Shown here piece after piece: positions 8,190 to 17,129 of a stretch of 64,000 nt of DNA. The notes under the pieces are model-generated. The model was not told the DNA's origin and did not search any database. It saw only the letters and a program-made list of their open reading frames with translations. Made by a program: the position numbers and the translations under genes. Position 1 is the first letter of the stretch, and each line of letters begins with the position of its first letter. The DNA is from JAJFJD01 sp965228695 (GTDB taxonomy: Bacteria > Pseudomonadota > Alphaproteobacteria > UBA8366). The stretch covers positions 4,278,001-4,342,000 of the forward strand of contig CBDDIB010000002.1 of assembly GCA_965228695.1 (NCBI GenBank), read 5' to 3'.

Positions 8190-8741
8190 ATGATCCGTCT
8201 CGAGACCGAGCGGCTGATTCTGCGCGGCTGGGAGAAGCGCGATCTAGCGCCCTTCGCCGCAATGAACGGGGACGCACGGGTAATGGAATATTTCCCGTCG
8301 GTCCTGACCGTCGCGGAAACACGAACGGTTTTCGACCGTTTGTCCGCTGGGGCAATCGAGCACGGTTATCATTTCCAGCCGATCGAGGAGAAGGCGTCCG
8401 GAAAATTCGCCGGCTTCGTCGGGATCGCGCCCGTCCCCTCCAACCTGCCCTTCGCACCGGCGGTCGAGATCGGCTGGCGCCTGCCAGTCGAATTTTGGGG
8501 CAAGGGTTACGCGACGGAAGCGGCGACGGCCTGGCTGGCACATGGCTTCACCGTGCTCGGCCTGACGGAAATCGTATCCTTCGCCGTGGAAGCCAATCAT
8601 CGATCCCGCGCCGTCATGTCACGACTCGGGATGACGCAGGATACGAATGGCAGCTTCCCGCACCCGGCGCTGCCCAAGGACCACCCCCTGGCGCTGCACG
8701 TGTTGTATCGGATTTCGAGATCGGCCTTCGCCGGCCGGTAA
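8190..8741 (+). CDS. GNAT family N-acetyltransferase (RimJ/RimL-like)
   Basis: The 183-residue product begins MIRLETERLILRGWEKRDL, the classic opening of RimJ/RimL-type GNAT acetyltransferases. The acetyl-CoA pyrophosphate-binding segment appears as FWGKGYATEAATAWLAHGF, and the C-terminal part has VEANHRSRAVMSRLGM. The enzyme should transfer acetyl from acetyl-CoA to an amine. Whether this is a ribosomal protein N-terminus, an antibiotic or a small amine cannot be told. It is 28 nt after the aldolase gene and convergent with the MFS gene, whose end is 3 nt away. Confidence 0.88.
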   Translation: MIRLETERLILRGWEKRDLAPFAAMNGDARVMEYFPSVLTVAETRTVFDRLSAGAIEHGYHFQPIEEKASGKFAGFVGIAPVPSNLPFAPAVEIGWRLPVEFWGKGYATEAATAWLAHGFTVLGLTEIVSFAVEANHRSRAVMSRLGMTQDTNGSFPHPALPKDHPLALHVLYRISRSAFAGR

Positions 8742-8744
8742 GGG

Positions 8745-10010
8745 TCACGATTTGGTTTCGTGTTCCACCTGCGGCGGCGCATCGCGGTCGCCTGGCAGGG
8801 CGCGTGGTTTCAGAATGGCGATCGCCAGCGGCCCGATCATCATGACGACGGCGATATGCCCGAAGGCCAGGCCCCAGTTCATCACCGTCTCGCCGCCCAG
8901 CAGATCCAACAACACGCCCAACACCAACGGCCCGATGAAGCCGCCGCCGTAGCCCATGACCGCGTGCACCGCGAGCGTCGCCCCCCGCTTGCCGGCGACG
9001 GCGCTGCCGACGCTGCCGGCGGTCAGCGACGACGAGTCCGCATAGATGACGATGTTGTAGAAAAGGCAGATGCCCGCCGAGACGCCATATCCCAGCCCGG
9101 CGCTGAACCCGACGACCAGCGCCGCAGCCATCGAGGTCGTCATGACAAGCATGATCCATCGCTTGCGGCCGAGACGGATCGCCATCTCGTTGCCGATTAC
9201 GCTGCTGGCGGTACCGAACAACTCCATCAACATCGCCACCACGGTCGGGATCAGGAAATTCGGCGTCCCCTCTCCCTGCGCCGCGGTGAAAACCAGGAAT
9301 GTCACCACCCAGGACCGCACGGTGAACATCTCCCAGGTGTGGACGCAGTAGCCGATGGCATAGGCCATCGTCGACTTGTTGCGGAGGACCGGACCGAAAT
9401 CCATCACGCGAACTTCCTCGGCCGGCGGCGCGGGCGGCCGCGACGGCACCAGCAGCGCCATGATCAACAGCGCGCAAAAACTGCCCACCGCCGAAATCAG
9501 GAACGCGCCGTGCCAGTCGAACCATGTCGCGGCCCCGCCCGCGATGGCGAAGGACAACGACCCGCCCGCGCCGATGCTGGCCGCATGGAAGGCGACCGCG
9601 CGCGACTGCGCCGGCCCTTCGATGAGGTCGGCCAGGACCTTGAGGCCGACCATATAGGTACCCGCCCAACCGACCCCCGCCATCGTTCGGAATATCAATC
9701 CACCCCAAAACTCGCTGGCCAACAGCGCCATCCCGAGATGCGAGGCGGTCGTGAGCGTGACGGCGCAGAGATAGACGCGTTTGGGGTCGATCCGGTCGGT
9801 CACCGGCAGGATGAAGACCACGGCCACCGCATAGGCGCCGAAAATGACGCCGGACAGCCATCCCGCATCGGTATGCGTCAAATCCCATTCGCGGAAGAAG
9901 GTGGGCAACAGGGCGGCGAAGGTGAACGCGCCGATTTGCGCAAGCGTCTGCGCGGAGCAGACGGCGGCGATCAAGAAGGGCGCTGAGGGCCGTCCGCTAC
10001 CGGTTGTCAT
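8745..10010 (-). CDS. MFS transporter
   Basis: The 421-residue protein has about twelve hydrophobic segments and the organisation of a major facilitator. After the first two helices comes VTDRIDPKRVYL, the loop 2-3 motif A region, and the middle carries a hydrophilic loop with PSRPPAPPAEEVRV. The second half begins near MAYAIGYCVHTWEMFTVRSW, a feature I associate with an MFS subgroup of uncharacterised substrates in alphaproteobacteria. It follows gatB with only 14 nt between them and could be cotranscribed with gatCAB, but a functional link is doubtful. The protein is an inner-membrane secondary transporter with unknown substrate. Confidence 0.85.
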   Translation of the reverse strand: MTTGSGRPSAPFLIAAVCSAQTLAQIGAFTFAALLPTFFREWDLTHTDAGWLSGVIFGAYAVAVVFILPVTDRIDPKRVYLCAVTLTTASHLGMALLASEFWGGLIFRTMAGVGWAGTYMVGLKVLADLIEGPAQSRAVAFHAASIGAGGSLSFAIAGGAATWFDWHGAFLISAVGSFCALLIMALLVPSRPPAPPAEEVRVMDFGPVLRNKSTMAYAIGYCVHTWEMFTVRSWVVTFLVFTAAQGEGTPNFLIPTVVAMLMELFGTASSVIGNEMAIRLGRKRWIMLVMTTSMAAALVVGFSAGLGYGVSAGICLFYNIVIYADSSSLTAGSVGSAVAGKRGATLAVHAVMGYGGGFIGPLVLGVLLDLLGGETVMNWGLAFGHIAVVMMIGPLAIAILKPRALPGDRDAPPQVEHETKS

Positions 10011-10024
10011 GATGTCGCATCATG

Positions 10025-11479
10025 TCAGCCGTCGAGCTTCGTGCGCAACACCTCGTTGACCAGTTTCGGATTGGCCTTGCCCTGGCTCGCCTTCATCACC
10101 TGCCCGACGAACCAGCCGATAACCTTGGCGTTGCCGCCCTTGTATTGCGCCACGTTGTCCGGATTGTCGGCGATGATCGTATCGATGATGCCTTCGATCT
10201 CCCCGGTGTCGGTGATCTGTTTGAGTCCCTTTTCCTCGACGATCGCGGCGGCGTCCTTACCGGTTTCGAACATCTCGTTGAAGACGTCCTTTGCGATACG
10301 GCCGGAAATCGTGTCATCGGCGATCAGGTCGATCAGCCCGCCCAAAGCGTCGGCGGAAACCGGAGAATCGGCGATCGCGGTATCGGCCTTGTTGAGCCGC
10401 CCGAACAGTTCCGACATGACCCAGTTGGCGGCCAGCTTGGGGTCCCGTCCCTTCGCCACCGTCTCGTAGAATTCCGCCGTCTCGCGCTCGGCGACCAGCA
10501 CACTGGCGTCGTAGGGCGACAGGCCGTAATCGTCGATAAATCGCGCTTTCTTCTGATCGGGCAATTCCGGCAAGGTCTGCTTCAGCCGGTCGACGAAACT
10601 TTGCTCCAGGTCCACCGGCAGCAAATCCGGGTCCGGGAAATAGCGGTAGTCATGCGCGTCTTCCTTCGTGCGCATCGAGCGGGTCTCGCCGCGGTCCGGG
10701 TCGTACAGCCGAGTCTCCTGATCGATCGTGCCCCCGTCCTCGATAATCTCGATCTGCCGCGCGGCCTCGTGGTCGATGGCTTGGCGCACGAAGCGGATCG
10801 AGTTCACATTCTTGATCTCGCAGCGCGTGCCCAGTTCCTCGCCCGGCCGGCGCACGGACACGTTCACATCCGCGCGCATCGAGCCCTCCTGCATGTTGCC
10901 GTCGCAGGCACCGATATAGCGCAGGATCGACCGGATCTTCTCGATATAAGCGGCGGCTTCGTCGGCGGAGCGCATATCCGGCTTCGACACGATCTCCATG
11001 AGCGTCACGCCGGAACGGTTCAGGTCGATATAGGACTGGGTCGGATGCAGGTCGTGCACCGACTTGCCCGCGTCCTGTTCCAAATGCAGGCGTTCGATGC
11101 CCACGGTCTTGCTGTCGCCGTCCGGCAGGTCGATGACGATCTCGCCTTCGCCGATGATCGGCTCTTCATATTGCGAAATCTGGTAGCCCTGCGGCAGGTC
11201 CGGATAGAAATAGTTCTTCCGGGCAAAAACCGAATGCAGCCGCACTTCGGCATTCAACGCGAGCCCCGTGCGCACCGCCTGCTCGATGCTGCGCTCGTTC
11301 ACGACCGGCAGCATGCCCGGCATCGCCGCATCGACGAGGCTGACCTGGGTATTCGGCTCGGCGCCGAAGGCGGTGGATGCGCCGGAAAACAGCTTGGCGT
11401 CCGCCGTGACCTGGGCGTGAATTTCCAGCCCGATCACGATTTCCCAGTCGCCCGTGCGGCCCTTCATGAGACTGGCCAT
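10025..11479 (-). CDS. gatB: Aspartyl/glutamyl-tRNA(Asn/Gln) amidotransferase subunit B
   Basis: The 484-residue protein is the tRNA-recognising and kinase-like subunit of GatCAB, which converts Glu-tRNA(Gln) and/or Asp-tRNA(Asn) to the correct aminoacyl-tRNA. Typical stretches are WEIVIGLEIHAQV at the start, YFYPDLPQGYQISQYEEPI, VSVRRPGEELGTRCEIKNVNS (quoted in part) and YRYFPDPDL; the C-terminal helical YqeY-like domain contains ANWVMSELFGRLN and ends KLVNEVLRTKLDG. ATG 11479 is preceded by AAGGAAAGGAAA and matches the family start; an upstream extension is rejected. It is third in the gatC-gatA-gatB operon. The presence of the complex suggests indirect tRNA charging in this organism. Confidence 0.96.
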   Translation of the reverse strand: MASLMKGRTGDWEIVIGLEIHAQVTADAKLFSGASTAFGAEPNTQVSLVDAAMPGMLPVVNERSIEQAVRTGLALNAEVRLHSVFARKNYFYPDLPQGYQISQYEEPIIGEGEIVIDLPDGDSKTVGIERLHLEQDAGKSVHDLHPTQSYIDLNRSGVTLMEIVSKPDMRSADEAAAYIEKIRSILRYIGACDGNMQEGSMRADVNVSVRRPGEELGTRCEIKNVNSIRFVRQAIDHEAARQIEIIEDGGTIDQETRLYDPDRGETRSMRTKEDAHDYRYFPDPDLLPVDLEQSFVDRLKQTLPELPDQKKARFIDDYGLSPYDASVLVAERETAEFYETVAKGRDPKLAANWVMSELFGRLNKADTAIADSPVSADALGGLIDLIADDTISGRIAKDVFNEMFETGKDAAAIVEEKGLKQITDTGEIEGIIDTIIADNPDNVAQYKGGNAKVIGWFVGQVMKASQGKANPKLVNEVLRTKLDG

Positions 11480-11510
11480 GTCCCGTTTCCTTTCCTTGCG
11501 CTCGCCGCGC

Positions 11511-12989
11511 CTATCCCGCCAGGAACGACGGCTTGGCGTCGAATCCCGCAGCCTGCTCGATGACATCCGCGATATGCAGCACAGTCTCTTCATCGAACGG
11601 CTTGCCGATCAGATGCAGCCCCAGCGGCAGGCCCTGCGCCGACAAGCCGGCGGGCACCGATATCGCGGGCAGACCCGCCATGCTCGCGGGCACGGTGAAA
11701 ATGTCGTTGAGATACATCGCGATCGGATCGTCCATCTTCTCGCCCTGCGCGAAGGCCGCGCTCGGCGTCGTCGGCGTGAGCACCGCGTCGACTTTCTCCC
11801 AGGCTTTACGGAAGTCCTCAGCAATCCGCGTCCGAACCTTTTGAGCCTGCAGGTAATAGGCGTCGTAATACCCGGCCGACAATACATAAGTGCCGATCAA
11901 AACGCGCCGCTTCACCTCGTCGCCGAAGCCTTCGGCCCGCGTGTTCTCGTACATTTCCTGCAGCGTATCGCCTTCGACGCGAAGCCCGAACCGGACCCCG
12001 TCATACCGCGCCAGGTTGGACGACGCTTCCGCCGGCGCCACGATGTAATAGGCGGGCAAGGCATATTTCGTGTGCGGCAGGCTGATATCGACGATTTGCG
12101 CGCCCGCGTCCTTGAGCCACGCGATGCCCTGCTGCCAAAGCGCCTCGATCTCGTCCGGCATGCCGTCGAGCCGGTATTCCTTCGGCACGCCAATCTTGAG
12201 ATTACGCACGTCGCCGCCCAGCGCGGCTTCGTAGTCGGGCACCGGCAAATCGACACTGGTCGAATCCTTGGGATCGAAACCGGCCATCGCGCCCAGCATG
12301 ATCGCGGTGTCGCGCACCGTGCGCGTCATCGGCCCCGCCTGATCCAGCGACGAGGCGAAGGCGATGATTCCCCAGCGCGAACACCGGCCATATGTGGGCT
12401 TCATGCCGACAACGCCGGTGAAAGCCGCGGGCTGACGGATCGAGCCGCCGGTATCCGTTCCGGTCGCCCCCAAGGCCGCATGCGCCGCGACGGCGGCCGC
12501 GGATCCACCCGAGGAGCCGCCGGGCACCAATTTCTTGTCCGGCGCATCGGACGCGTGCCACGGGTTTTCCACCGGCCCGTAATAGCTGGTCATATTGGCC
12601 GAACCCATCGCGAACTCGTCCATATTGCATTTGCCGAGCATGGCGGCGCCCGCCGCCAAGAGGTTGCCGGATACCGTCGATTCATAGGTCGGCTTGAATC
12701 CGTCGAGAATGTGACTGCCCGCCGTCGACAACACGCCCTCGGTACAGAACAGGTCCTTGATGCCGAGCGGAATACCCTCTAGCGCCCGACCCTCGCCCTT
12801 CGCCAATCGTTCTTCCGACGCCTTGGCCGCGTCCATCGCATTTTCCGGTGTCTCGGTGACGAAGGCATTCAGCGGCCGCGCCGCCTCGACGGCCTTGATA
12901 TAGGCTCCGACGAAGTCGGTCGGCGCCAGATCACCCGTGCGCATGGCGTCGCGGGCGTCCGCGATCGTCAGGTCGAGCATATCCGCCAT
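11511..12989 (-). CDS. gatA: Aspartyl/glutamyl-tRNA(Asn/Gln) amidotransferase subunit A
   Basis: The 492-residue protein is an amidase-signature enzyme that releases ammonia from glutamine for transamidation in GatCAB. The Ser-cisSer-Lys machinery is visible: Lys in IPLGIKDLF, then VPGGSSGGSAAAVAA and GATGTDTGGSIRQPA. Other family segments are VGMKPTYGRCSRWG and FGDEVKRRVLIGTYVLSAGYYDAYY (quoted only in part here as RVLIGTYVLS). Its ATG overlaps the TAA of gatC by one base (TAATG), so the two are translationally coupled. gatB starts 31 nt further on. The length is normal for the family. Confidence 0.96.
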   Translation of the reverse strand: MADMLDLTIADARDAMRTGDLAPTDFVGAYIKAVEAARPLNAFVTETPENAMDAAKASEERLAKGEGRALEGIPLGIKDLFCTEGVLSTAGSHILDGFKPTYESTVSGNLLAAGAAMLGKCNMDEFAMGSANMTSYYGPVENPWHASDAPDKKLVPGGSSGGSAAAVAAHAALGATGTDTGGSIRQPAAFTGVVGMKPTYGRCSRWGIIAFASSLDQAGPMTRTVRDTAIMLGAMAGFDPKDSTSVDLPVPDYEAALGGDVRNLKIGVPKEYRLDGMPDEIEALWQQGIAWLKDAGAQIVDISLPHTKYALPAYYIVAPAEASSNLARYDGVRFGLRVEGDTLQEMYENTRAEGFGDEVKRRVLIGTYVLSAGYYDAYYLQAQKVRTRIAEDFRKAWEKVDAVLTPTTPSAAFAQGEKMDDPIAMYLNDIFTVPASMAGLPAISVPAGLSAQGLPLGLHLIGKPFDEETVLHIADVIEQAAGFDAKPSFLAG

Positions 12990-13276
12990 TATTCGACGAC
13001 CTTCGGGACAGTGAAGAAGCCGTCGGCGGCGGCCGGCGCATTCGCCGTCACGCGATCCCGATATCCGCCGTCGGTGACGGTGTCTTTTCGCTTCGGCGAG
13101 ACCGCCTCTACCACCGACGTCATCGGCGGCACGTTTTCGGTATCGACCTCGCTAAGCTGCTCGACCCATCCCAGGATGTTGGATAGCTCGCCCGCAAGCG
13201 CTTCTTGGTCTTCTTCAGGAACCCTGATGCGGGCCAAGGTGGCGATTTTTGCGACGGTCGCTTTATCGATGGACAT
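12989..13276 (-). CDS. gatC: Aspartyl/glutamyl-tRNA(Asn/Gln) amidotransferase subunit C
   Basis: The 95-residue protein is the small belt-like subunit that holds GatA and GatB together. It starts MSIDKATVAKIATLARIRV, followed by the family motif LSNILGWVEQLSEVDTENVPPM and the C-terminal VPKVVE typical of GatC. It is the first gene of the leftward gatCAB operon, and its stop codon overlaps the gatA start. The 168-base gap to the divergent ruvX gene (13277-13444) should contain promoters for both, though no confident boxes were found. Confidence 0.95.
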   Translation of the reverse strand: MSIDKATVAKIATLARIRVPEEDQEALAGELSNILGWVEQLSEVDTENVPPMTSVVEAVSPKRKDTVTDGGYRDRVTANAPAAADGFFTVPKVVE

Positions 13277-13444
13277 AACCGGTCGACTCTCCTGCTTGCC
13301 TCCGCCCTGGAGGCCGCGCGGACGCTATCATTGGCCTTCGATGACGGCAAGACCGCAGGCATCTTGCCCAAGGGTCGACGATAAGCTTCCCCGGCACGCC
13401 AAATGCCGGTACAAAAGTCGCCCTATCGCTCCCGCCGGACGGCC

Positions 13445-13909
13445 ATGGCTATTTGCACCCTAAGCGAGATCAAGACGCGGCTTCCCGCCGGCACCCGACT
13501 CCTCGGGATCGACCTCGGCGCGAAAACCATCGGCATGGCGGTATCCGACCCGGGGCTGGCCGTCGCAAGCCCCGTCGGCACGATACGCCGCACAAAATTC
13601 TCCAAAGACTTCGACGCGTTGGCGGCAACGATTGCCGAACGGAATATCGGCGGTCTTGTCATCGGGCTGCCCATCAACATGGATGGCAGCGAGGGTCCGC
13701 GATGCCAGTCCACCCGACAATTCGCGGCCAACATCCTGGAACGGACCGACATTCCGATCTGTTTCTGGGACGAACGTTTATCGACCGCCGCGATCGAGCG
13801 CATTCTTGTCGACGAAGCCGACATGACCCGAAAGCGGCGCGGCCAGGTCGTCGACACCATGGCGGCGGGATACATCCTGCAAGGCGCATTGGACGCTCTG
13901 CCCGTTTAA
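13445..13909 (+). CDS. ruvX: Putative Holliday junction resolvase YqgF/RuvX (pre-16S rRNA nuclease)
   Basis: The 154-residue product has the RNase H-like YqgF fold. The conserved acidic sites are LGIDLGAKTIGMAVSD near the N-terminus, VIGLPINMDGSEGPRC in the middle, and FWDERLST followed by VVDTMAAGYILQG at the end. In Escherichia coli the homologue is needed for 5' maturation of 16S rRNA, and other work assigns Holliday junction cleavage. I chose ATG 13445 (MAICTLSE) because the 14 extra upstream residues are not conserved. It is divergent from gatCAB and convergent with the DsbA-fold isomerase gene. Confidence 0.92.
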   Translation: MAICTLSEIKTRLPAGTRLLGIDLGAKTIGMAVSDPGLAVASPVGTIRRTKFSKDFDALAATIAERNIGGLVIGLPINMDGSEGPRCQSTRQFAANILERTDIPICFWDERLSTAAIERILVDEADMTRKRRGQVVDTMAAGYILQGALDALPV

Positions 13910-13955
13910 CCGATCCGATCATCGACGCTCGGCCTGACCATTCGGCCGCCGCCGG

Positions 13956-14609
13956 TTACAGTTTCCGCGCCTGACCGATCGGCAGGTTCGATATGCGCGC
14001 CATGTCGCCCGCGGTGAAGAGGGTCGGGTCCGCGACGTAGTCGATCAGCATCTCCGTCGCATCCACCCCCCAAAATAATTCGCCATCGACTTCGAACGTC
14101 GGCACGCCGAACACTCCCTTCGACAATGCCTCCTCCGTGTTGGCCCGCAGCGTCGCCTTGACCGTTGGATCGGCTATGCGATCCGAAGCCTCCGCCTTGT
14201 CCAATCCCAAGCGCTCGGTCGCCATGGCCCACCCGTCCTCGGAAGCGACATCGCGGCCTTCGCCGAAAATGACGTCGAAGATCGTGGCAACGGCCTCGCG
14301 CGACCCGTCCAGCGCCACGGCAAGCCGGAGCGCAGGCAGCGGATTGAACGGGTGCGCCGGCGGCATCGTAAAAGCGATCCCGTTCCGGTCGGCGAACCAC
14401 TTGCAGTAGCGATAGGTATGCCGCCGCTTTTCGGGAATTTCAGCCGGACCCTTATGCTCCCAATGCCCCAACAATCCCGCGAACAGCACAGGCTTGCATG
14501 TGACGGCCAACGACGGCGGAAGGTGATGGAACCGGGCGAATTGAAAATAGGCAAACGGCGAAATGAAGTCGAAATACCAATCGGCCTGCTTTCGAGACTT
14601 GTCGCTCAT
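13956..14609 (-). CDS. 2-hydroxychromene-2-carboxylate isomerase family (DsbA/GST-kappa fold)
   Basis: The 217-residue protein has the DsbA/kappa-GST thioredoxin fold without a CxxC pair. WYFDFISPFAYFQ near the start carries the catalytic Ser-Pro motif of 2-hydroxychromene-2-carboxylate isomerases, and GVFGVPTFEVDGELFWGVDA gives the cis-proline segment. In naphthalene degradation this glutathione-dependent enzyme isomerises an aromatic intermediate. No degradation genes are nearby, so a general glutathione-dependent isomerase role is as likely. AAGGAGTAACG before ATG 14609 is a strong ribosome binding site and decides the start. The 233 bases to pyrB (14610-14842) are divergent and hold no other gene that I can see. 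Confidence 0.88.
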   Translation of the reverse strand: MSDKSRKQADWYFDFISPFAYFQFARFHHLPPSLAVTCKPVLFAGLLGHWEHKGPAEIPEKRRHTYRYCKWFADRNGIAFTMPPAHPFNPLPALRLAVALDGSREAVATIFDVIFGEGRDVASEDGWAMATERLGLDKAEASDRIADPTVKATLRANTEEALSKGVFGVPTFEVDGELFWGVDATEMLIDYVADPTLFTAGDMARISNLPIGQARKL

Positions 14610-14842
14610 CGTTACTCCTTCGGATTGCACCGGGGCCACTCGCCTCCGCAATCGTTCTATTCCTTCTACCCTTAGTAGCGCGGACGCCTACGGCAATCCA
14701 GCAGCAGGGTGCAGGCCGCGACTCGGGCCGTCGCAAGGGCCGCGCCGCGCCGCGCCAATTGTTGTCATGGAAGCCCCGGAATCCGCCACGTTGGCGGTTC
14801 CGCTTGCGCGCCCTACCACCGGGTGCTTAAAGTGCCGCTTTA

Positions 14843-15829
14843 ATGAGCGCAGCGCGCAAATCCAAGAAAAAATCCACGCCGGAGGCGGTATATCGCTTCC
14901 CCCACCGGCATCTTCTCGGCATTGAAGGGTTGTTGGCGGAAGAGATCGAGTTAATCCTCGATCTGGCCGATTCCTACGTCGAACAGAACCGGCAGCCGAA
15001 TAAGAAAAGCGACGTGCTGCGCGGCCGAACGCTGATCAATCTTTTCTTCGAAGACTCCACCCGGACCCGCACGTCCTTCGAACTCGCCGGCAAGCGGCTC
15101 GGCGGCGACGTCATCAACATGTCCGTCTCGACCAGCTCGATAAAGAAGGGCGAAACGTTGATGGACACGGCGATGACCTTGAACGCCATGCATCCCGACG
15201 TGCTATGCGTGCGGCATGGCGATTCCGGAGCGGTGAAACTGCTCAGCGAGAAGGTGAACTGTTCGGTCGTCAATGGCGGCGACGGCACGCATGAGCATCC
15301 GACACAGGCGCTGCTCGACGCGCAGACGATCCGCCGCCGCAAGGGGAAGATCGCCGGCCTCACGGTCGCGATATGCGGCGACATCCTGCACAGCCGGGTC
15401 GCGCGCTCGAACATGCACCTGCTGTCCACCATGGGCGCGCGCGTGCGCCTCGTAGCACCCCCGACCCTGTTGCCCGCCGCCGTCGACCGCTACGGCGTCG
15501 AGGTGTTCAACAACATCAAGGACGGCATCGCCGGTTGCGATATCGTGATGATGCTGCGGCTGCAGCAGGAACGCATGAAAGGCATGTTCGTCCCGTCGAT
15601 CCGCGAGTACTTCCATTTCTTCGGCCTCACCGCCGAGAAACTCGCCTTCGCGAAACCCGACGCGCTGGTCATGCATCCCGGCCCGATGAATCGCGGCGTC
15701 GAAATCGACTCCGAACTGGCGGACGATATCGACCGCTCGCTGATCCGCGAACAGGTAGAGATGGGCGTCGCCGTCCGCATGGCCTGTTTCGACCTGCTGA
15801 CGCGGGACCGTCCCGGAAACGAACCGTGA
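14843..15829 (+). CDS. pyrB: Aspartate carbamoyltransferase catalytic subunit
   Basis: The 328-residue enzyme condenses carbamoyl phosphate with aspartate in the second step of pyrimidine synthesis. Carbamoyl-phosphate-binding FEDSTRTRTSFELA (around residue 70), GGDGTHEHPTQALLD and MHPGPMNRGVE are all present. It has a short Lys-rich N-terminal extension (ARKSKKKSTPE). No regulatory pyrI gene follows; instead its TGA overlaps the GTG of the pyrC-type gene (GTGA). That arrangement fits the class of ATCases that associate with a dihydroorotase-like subunit. Confidence 0.96.
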   Translation: MSAARKSKKKSTPEAVYRFPHRHLLGIEGLLAEEIELILDLADSYVEQNRQPNKKSDVLRGRTLINLFFEDSTRTRTSFELAGKRLGGDVINMSVSTSSIKKGETLMDTAMTLNAMHPDVLCVRHGDSGAVKLLSEKVNCSVVNGGDGTHEHPTQALLDAQTIRRRKGKIAGLTVAICGDILHSRVARSNMHLLSTMGARVRLVAPPTLLPAAVDRYGVEVFNNIKDGIAGCDIVMMLRLQQERMKGMFVPSIREYFHFFGLTAEKLAFAKPDALVMHPGPMNRGVEIDSELADDIDRSLIREQVEMGVAVRMACFDLLTRDRPGNEP

Positions 15830-17118
15830 CCGAGGAGCGGATTGCCTATCTCAATGCCCGGCTGCTCGATCCGGAGACCGGGTTGGACACGCCGGGCGCG
15901 CTGCTGACGCAGGATGGCCGCATCGCCGATTTCGGCCCGGACCTGTTCAAGGATGGCGCGCCCTCGGTCAGCCAGGTCGTCGACTGCAAGGGGCTCTGCC
16001 TGACGCCCGGCTTGGTGGATATGCGGGTGCAGCTTCGCGAGCCCGGCGAGGAACATAAGGAAACGATCGACACGGCCGGCGACGCCGCTGCCAGCGGCGG
16101 TGTCACGACGATGATCTGTCTGCCGAACACCGATCCGGTCATCGACGACGTGTCGGTCGTCGAATTTATCGCCCGCCGGGCGCAGGAAGCGAATCGCGTG
16201 AAGATAAAATGCTACGGCTCGGTCACGCGCGGTCTCAAGGGCGCCGAATTGACCGAGATGGGGCTGTTGTCGGAGGCCGGCGCCGTCGCTTTTACCGACG
16301 GCATCAAACCCGTCACCGACGCGCTCGTCATGCGCCGCGCGCTCAGCTATGCGAAAGGCTTCGGATTGCTGATCATCCAGCACCCGGAAGACCCGTCCCT
16401 CGCCGGTGACGGCGTCATGAACGAAGGTGAAATCGCGACCCGTCTGGGCCTCGGCGGCATTCCGACCCAGGCCGAAGTCATGATGATCGAACGCGACCTC
16501 CGATTGGTCGAACTGACAGGCGCGCGCTATCACGCGGCCCATCTGTCGACGGCCAGCGCGGTCGAGGCGATCCGTCAGGCAAAGGATCGCGGCTTGCCGG
16601 TCACCTGCGACACGGCCCCGCATTACTTCGCGCTGAACGAATCCGCGGTCGGCGAGTACCGGACGTTCGCCAAGGTCTCGCCACCGCTCCGCAGCGAGGA
16701 CGACCGGCGCGCCATCGTGGAAGGGCTGGCCGACGGCACGATCGACGCCATCGCAAGCGACCACGCGCCGCACGACCAGGACTCGAAGCGCCTGCCGTTC
16801 CATCAAGCGGAATTCGGCGCGGTCGGCCTCGAAACGCTCCTCCCGCTAACGCTCGAACTGGTCCACAACCGGCATCTCGATCTAGCGACCGCGCTCGCCA
16901 AGGTCAGCCGCACGCCGGCCGGCCTGATGGGCTTGCCATGCGGCCGATTGAAACGCGGCGCCCCCGCGGACCTCGTATTGATCGATCTCGATACCCCCTG
17001 GCAAATCGCCGAGGAGAAACTGCGCAGCAAGTCGAAGAATTCACCGTATGATACGCGTCCGGTTCAGGGACGCGCCGTCCGAACCGTCGTCGGCGGCCGG
17101 ACCGCCTATAGCGTCTGA
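15826..17118 (+). CDS. pyrC: Dihydroorotase-like protein (PyrC/PyrX type) lacking the HxH metal motif
   Basis: The 430-residue protein has the amidohydrolase fold of type I dihydroorotases, with CLPNTDPVID, HLSTASAVEAIR, TCDTAPHYFAL and IASDHAPHDQDSK in order. The metal-binding DxHxH segment after the first strand reads DMRVQLREPG, so Arg67 and Gln69 stand where His-x-His is normally found. Many alphaproteobacterial pyrB-linked copies share a DMRV-type motif, so this is probably lineage-wide rather than a mutation. It may be a non-catalytic PyrX-like partner of ATCase, or an enzyme with an altered metal site. The start is GTG 15826 within the pyrB stop; the open frame upstream of it is shadow. 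plsY follows after 11 nt. Confidence 0.88.
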   Translation: MTEERIAYLNARLLDPETGLDTPGALLTQDGRIADFGPDLFKDGAPSVSQVVDCKGLCLTPGLVDMRVQLREPGEEHKETIDTAGDAAASGGVTTMICLPNTDPVIDDVSVVEFIARRAQEANRVKIKCYGSVTRGLKGAELTEMGLLSEAGAVAFTDGIKPVTDALVMRRALSYAKGFGLLIIQHPEDPSLAGDGVMNEGEIATRLGLGGIPTQAEVMMIERDLRLVELTGARYHAAHLSTASAVEAIRQAKDRGLPVTCDTAPHYFALNESAVGEYRTFAKVSPPLRSEDDRRAIVEGLADGTIDAIASDHAPHDQDSKRLPFHQAEFGAVGLETLLPLTLELVHNRHLDLATALAKVSRTPAGLMGLPCGRLKRGAPADLVLIDLDTPWQIAEEKLRSKSKNSPYDTRPVQGRAVRTVVGGRTAYSV

Positions 17119-17129
17119 TCGAGGGACCG

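Noticed and set aside
10022..11563. 513-residue open frame opposite gatB
   Set aside because: Mirror frame of gatB without ribosome binding site or motifs.
15373..15825. Upstream extension of the pyrC frame
   Set aside because: This part overlaps pyrB in another frame and is Arg/Pro-rich low-quality sequence; the GTG at 15826 overlapping the pyrB stop is the natural start.
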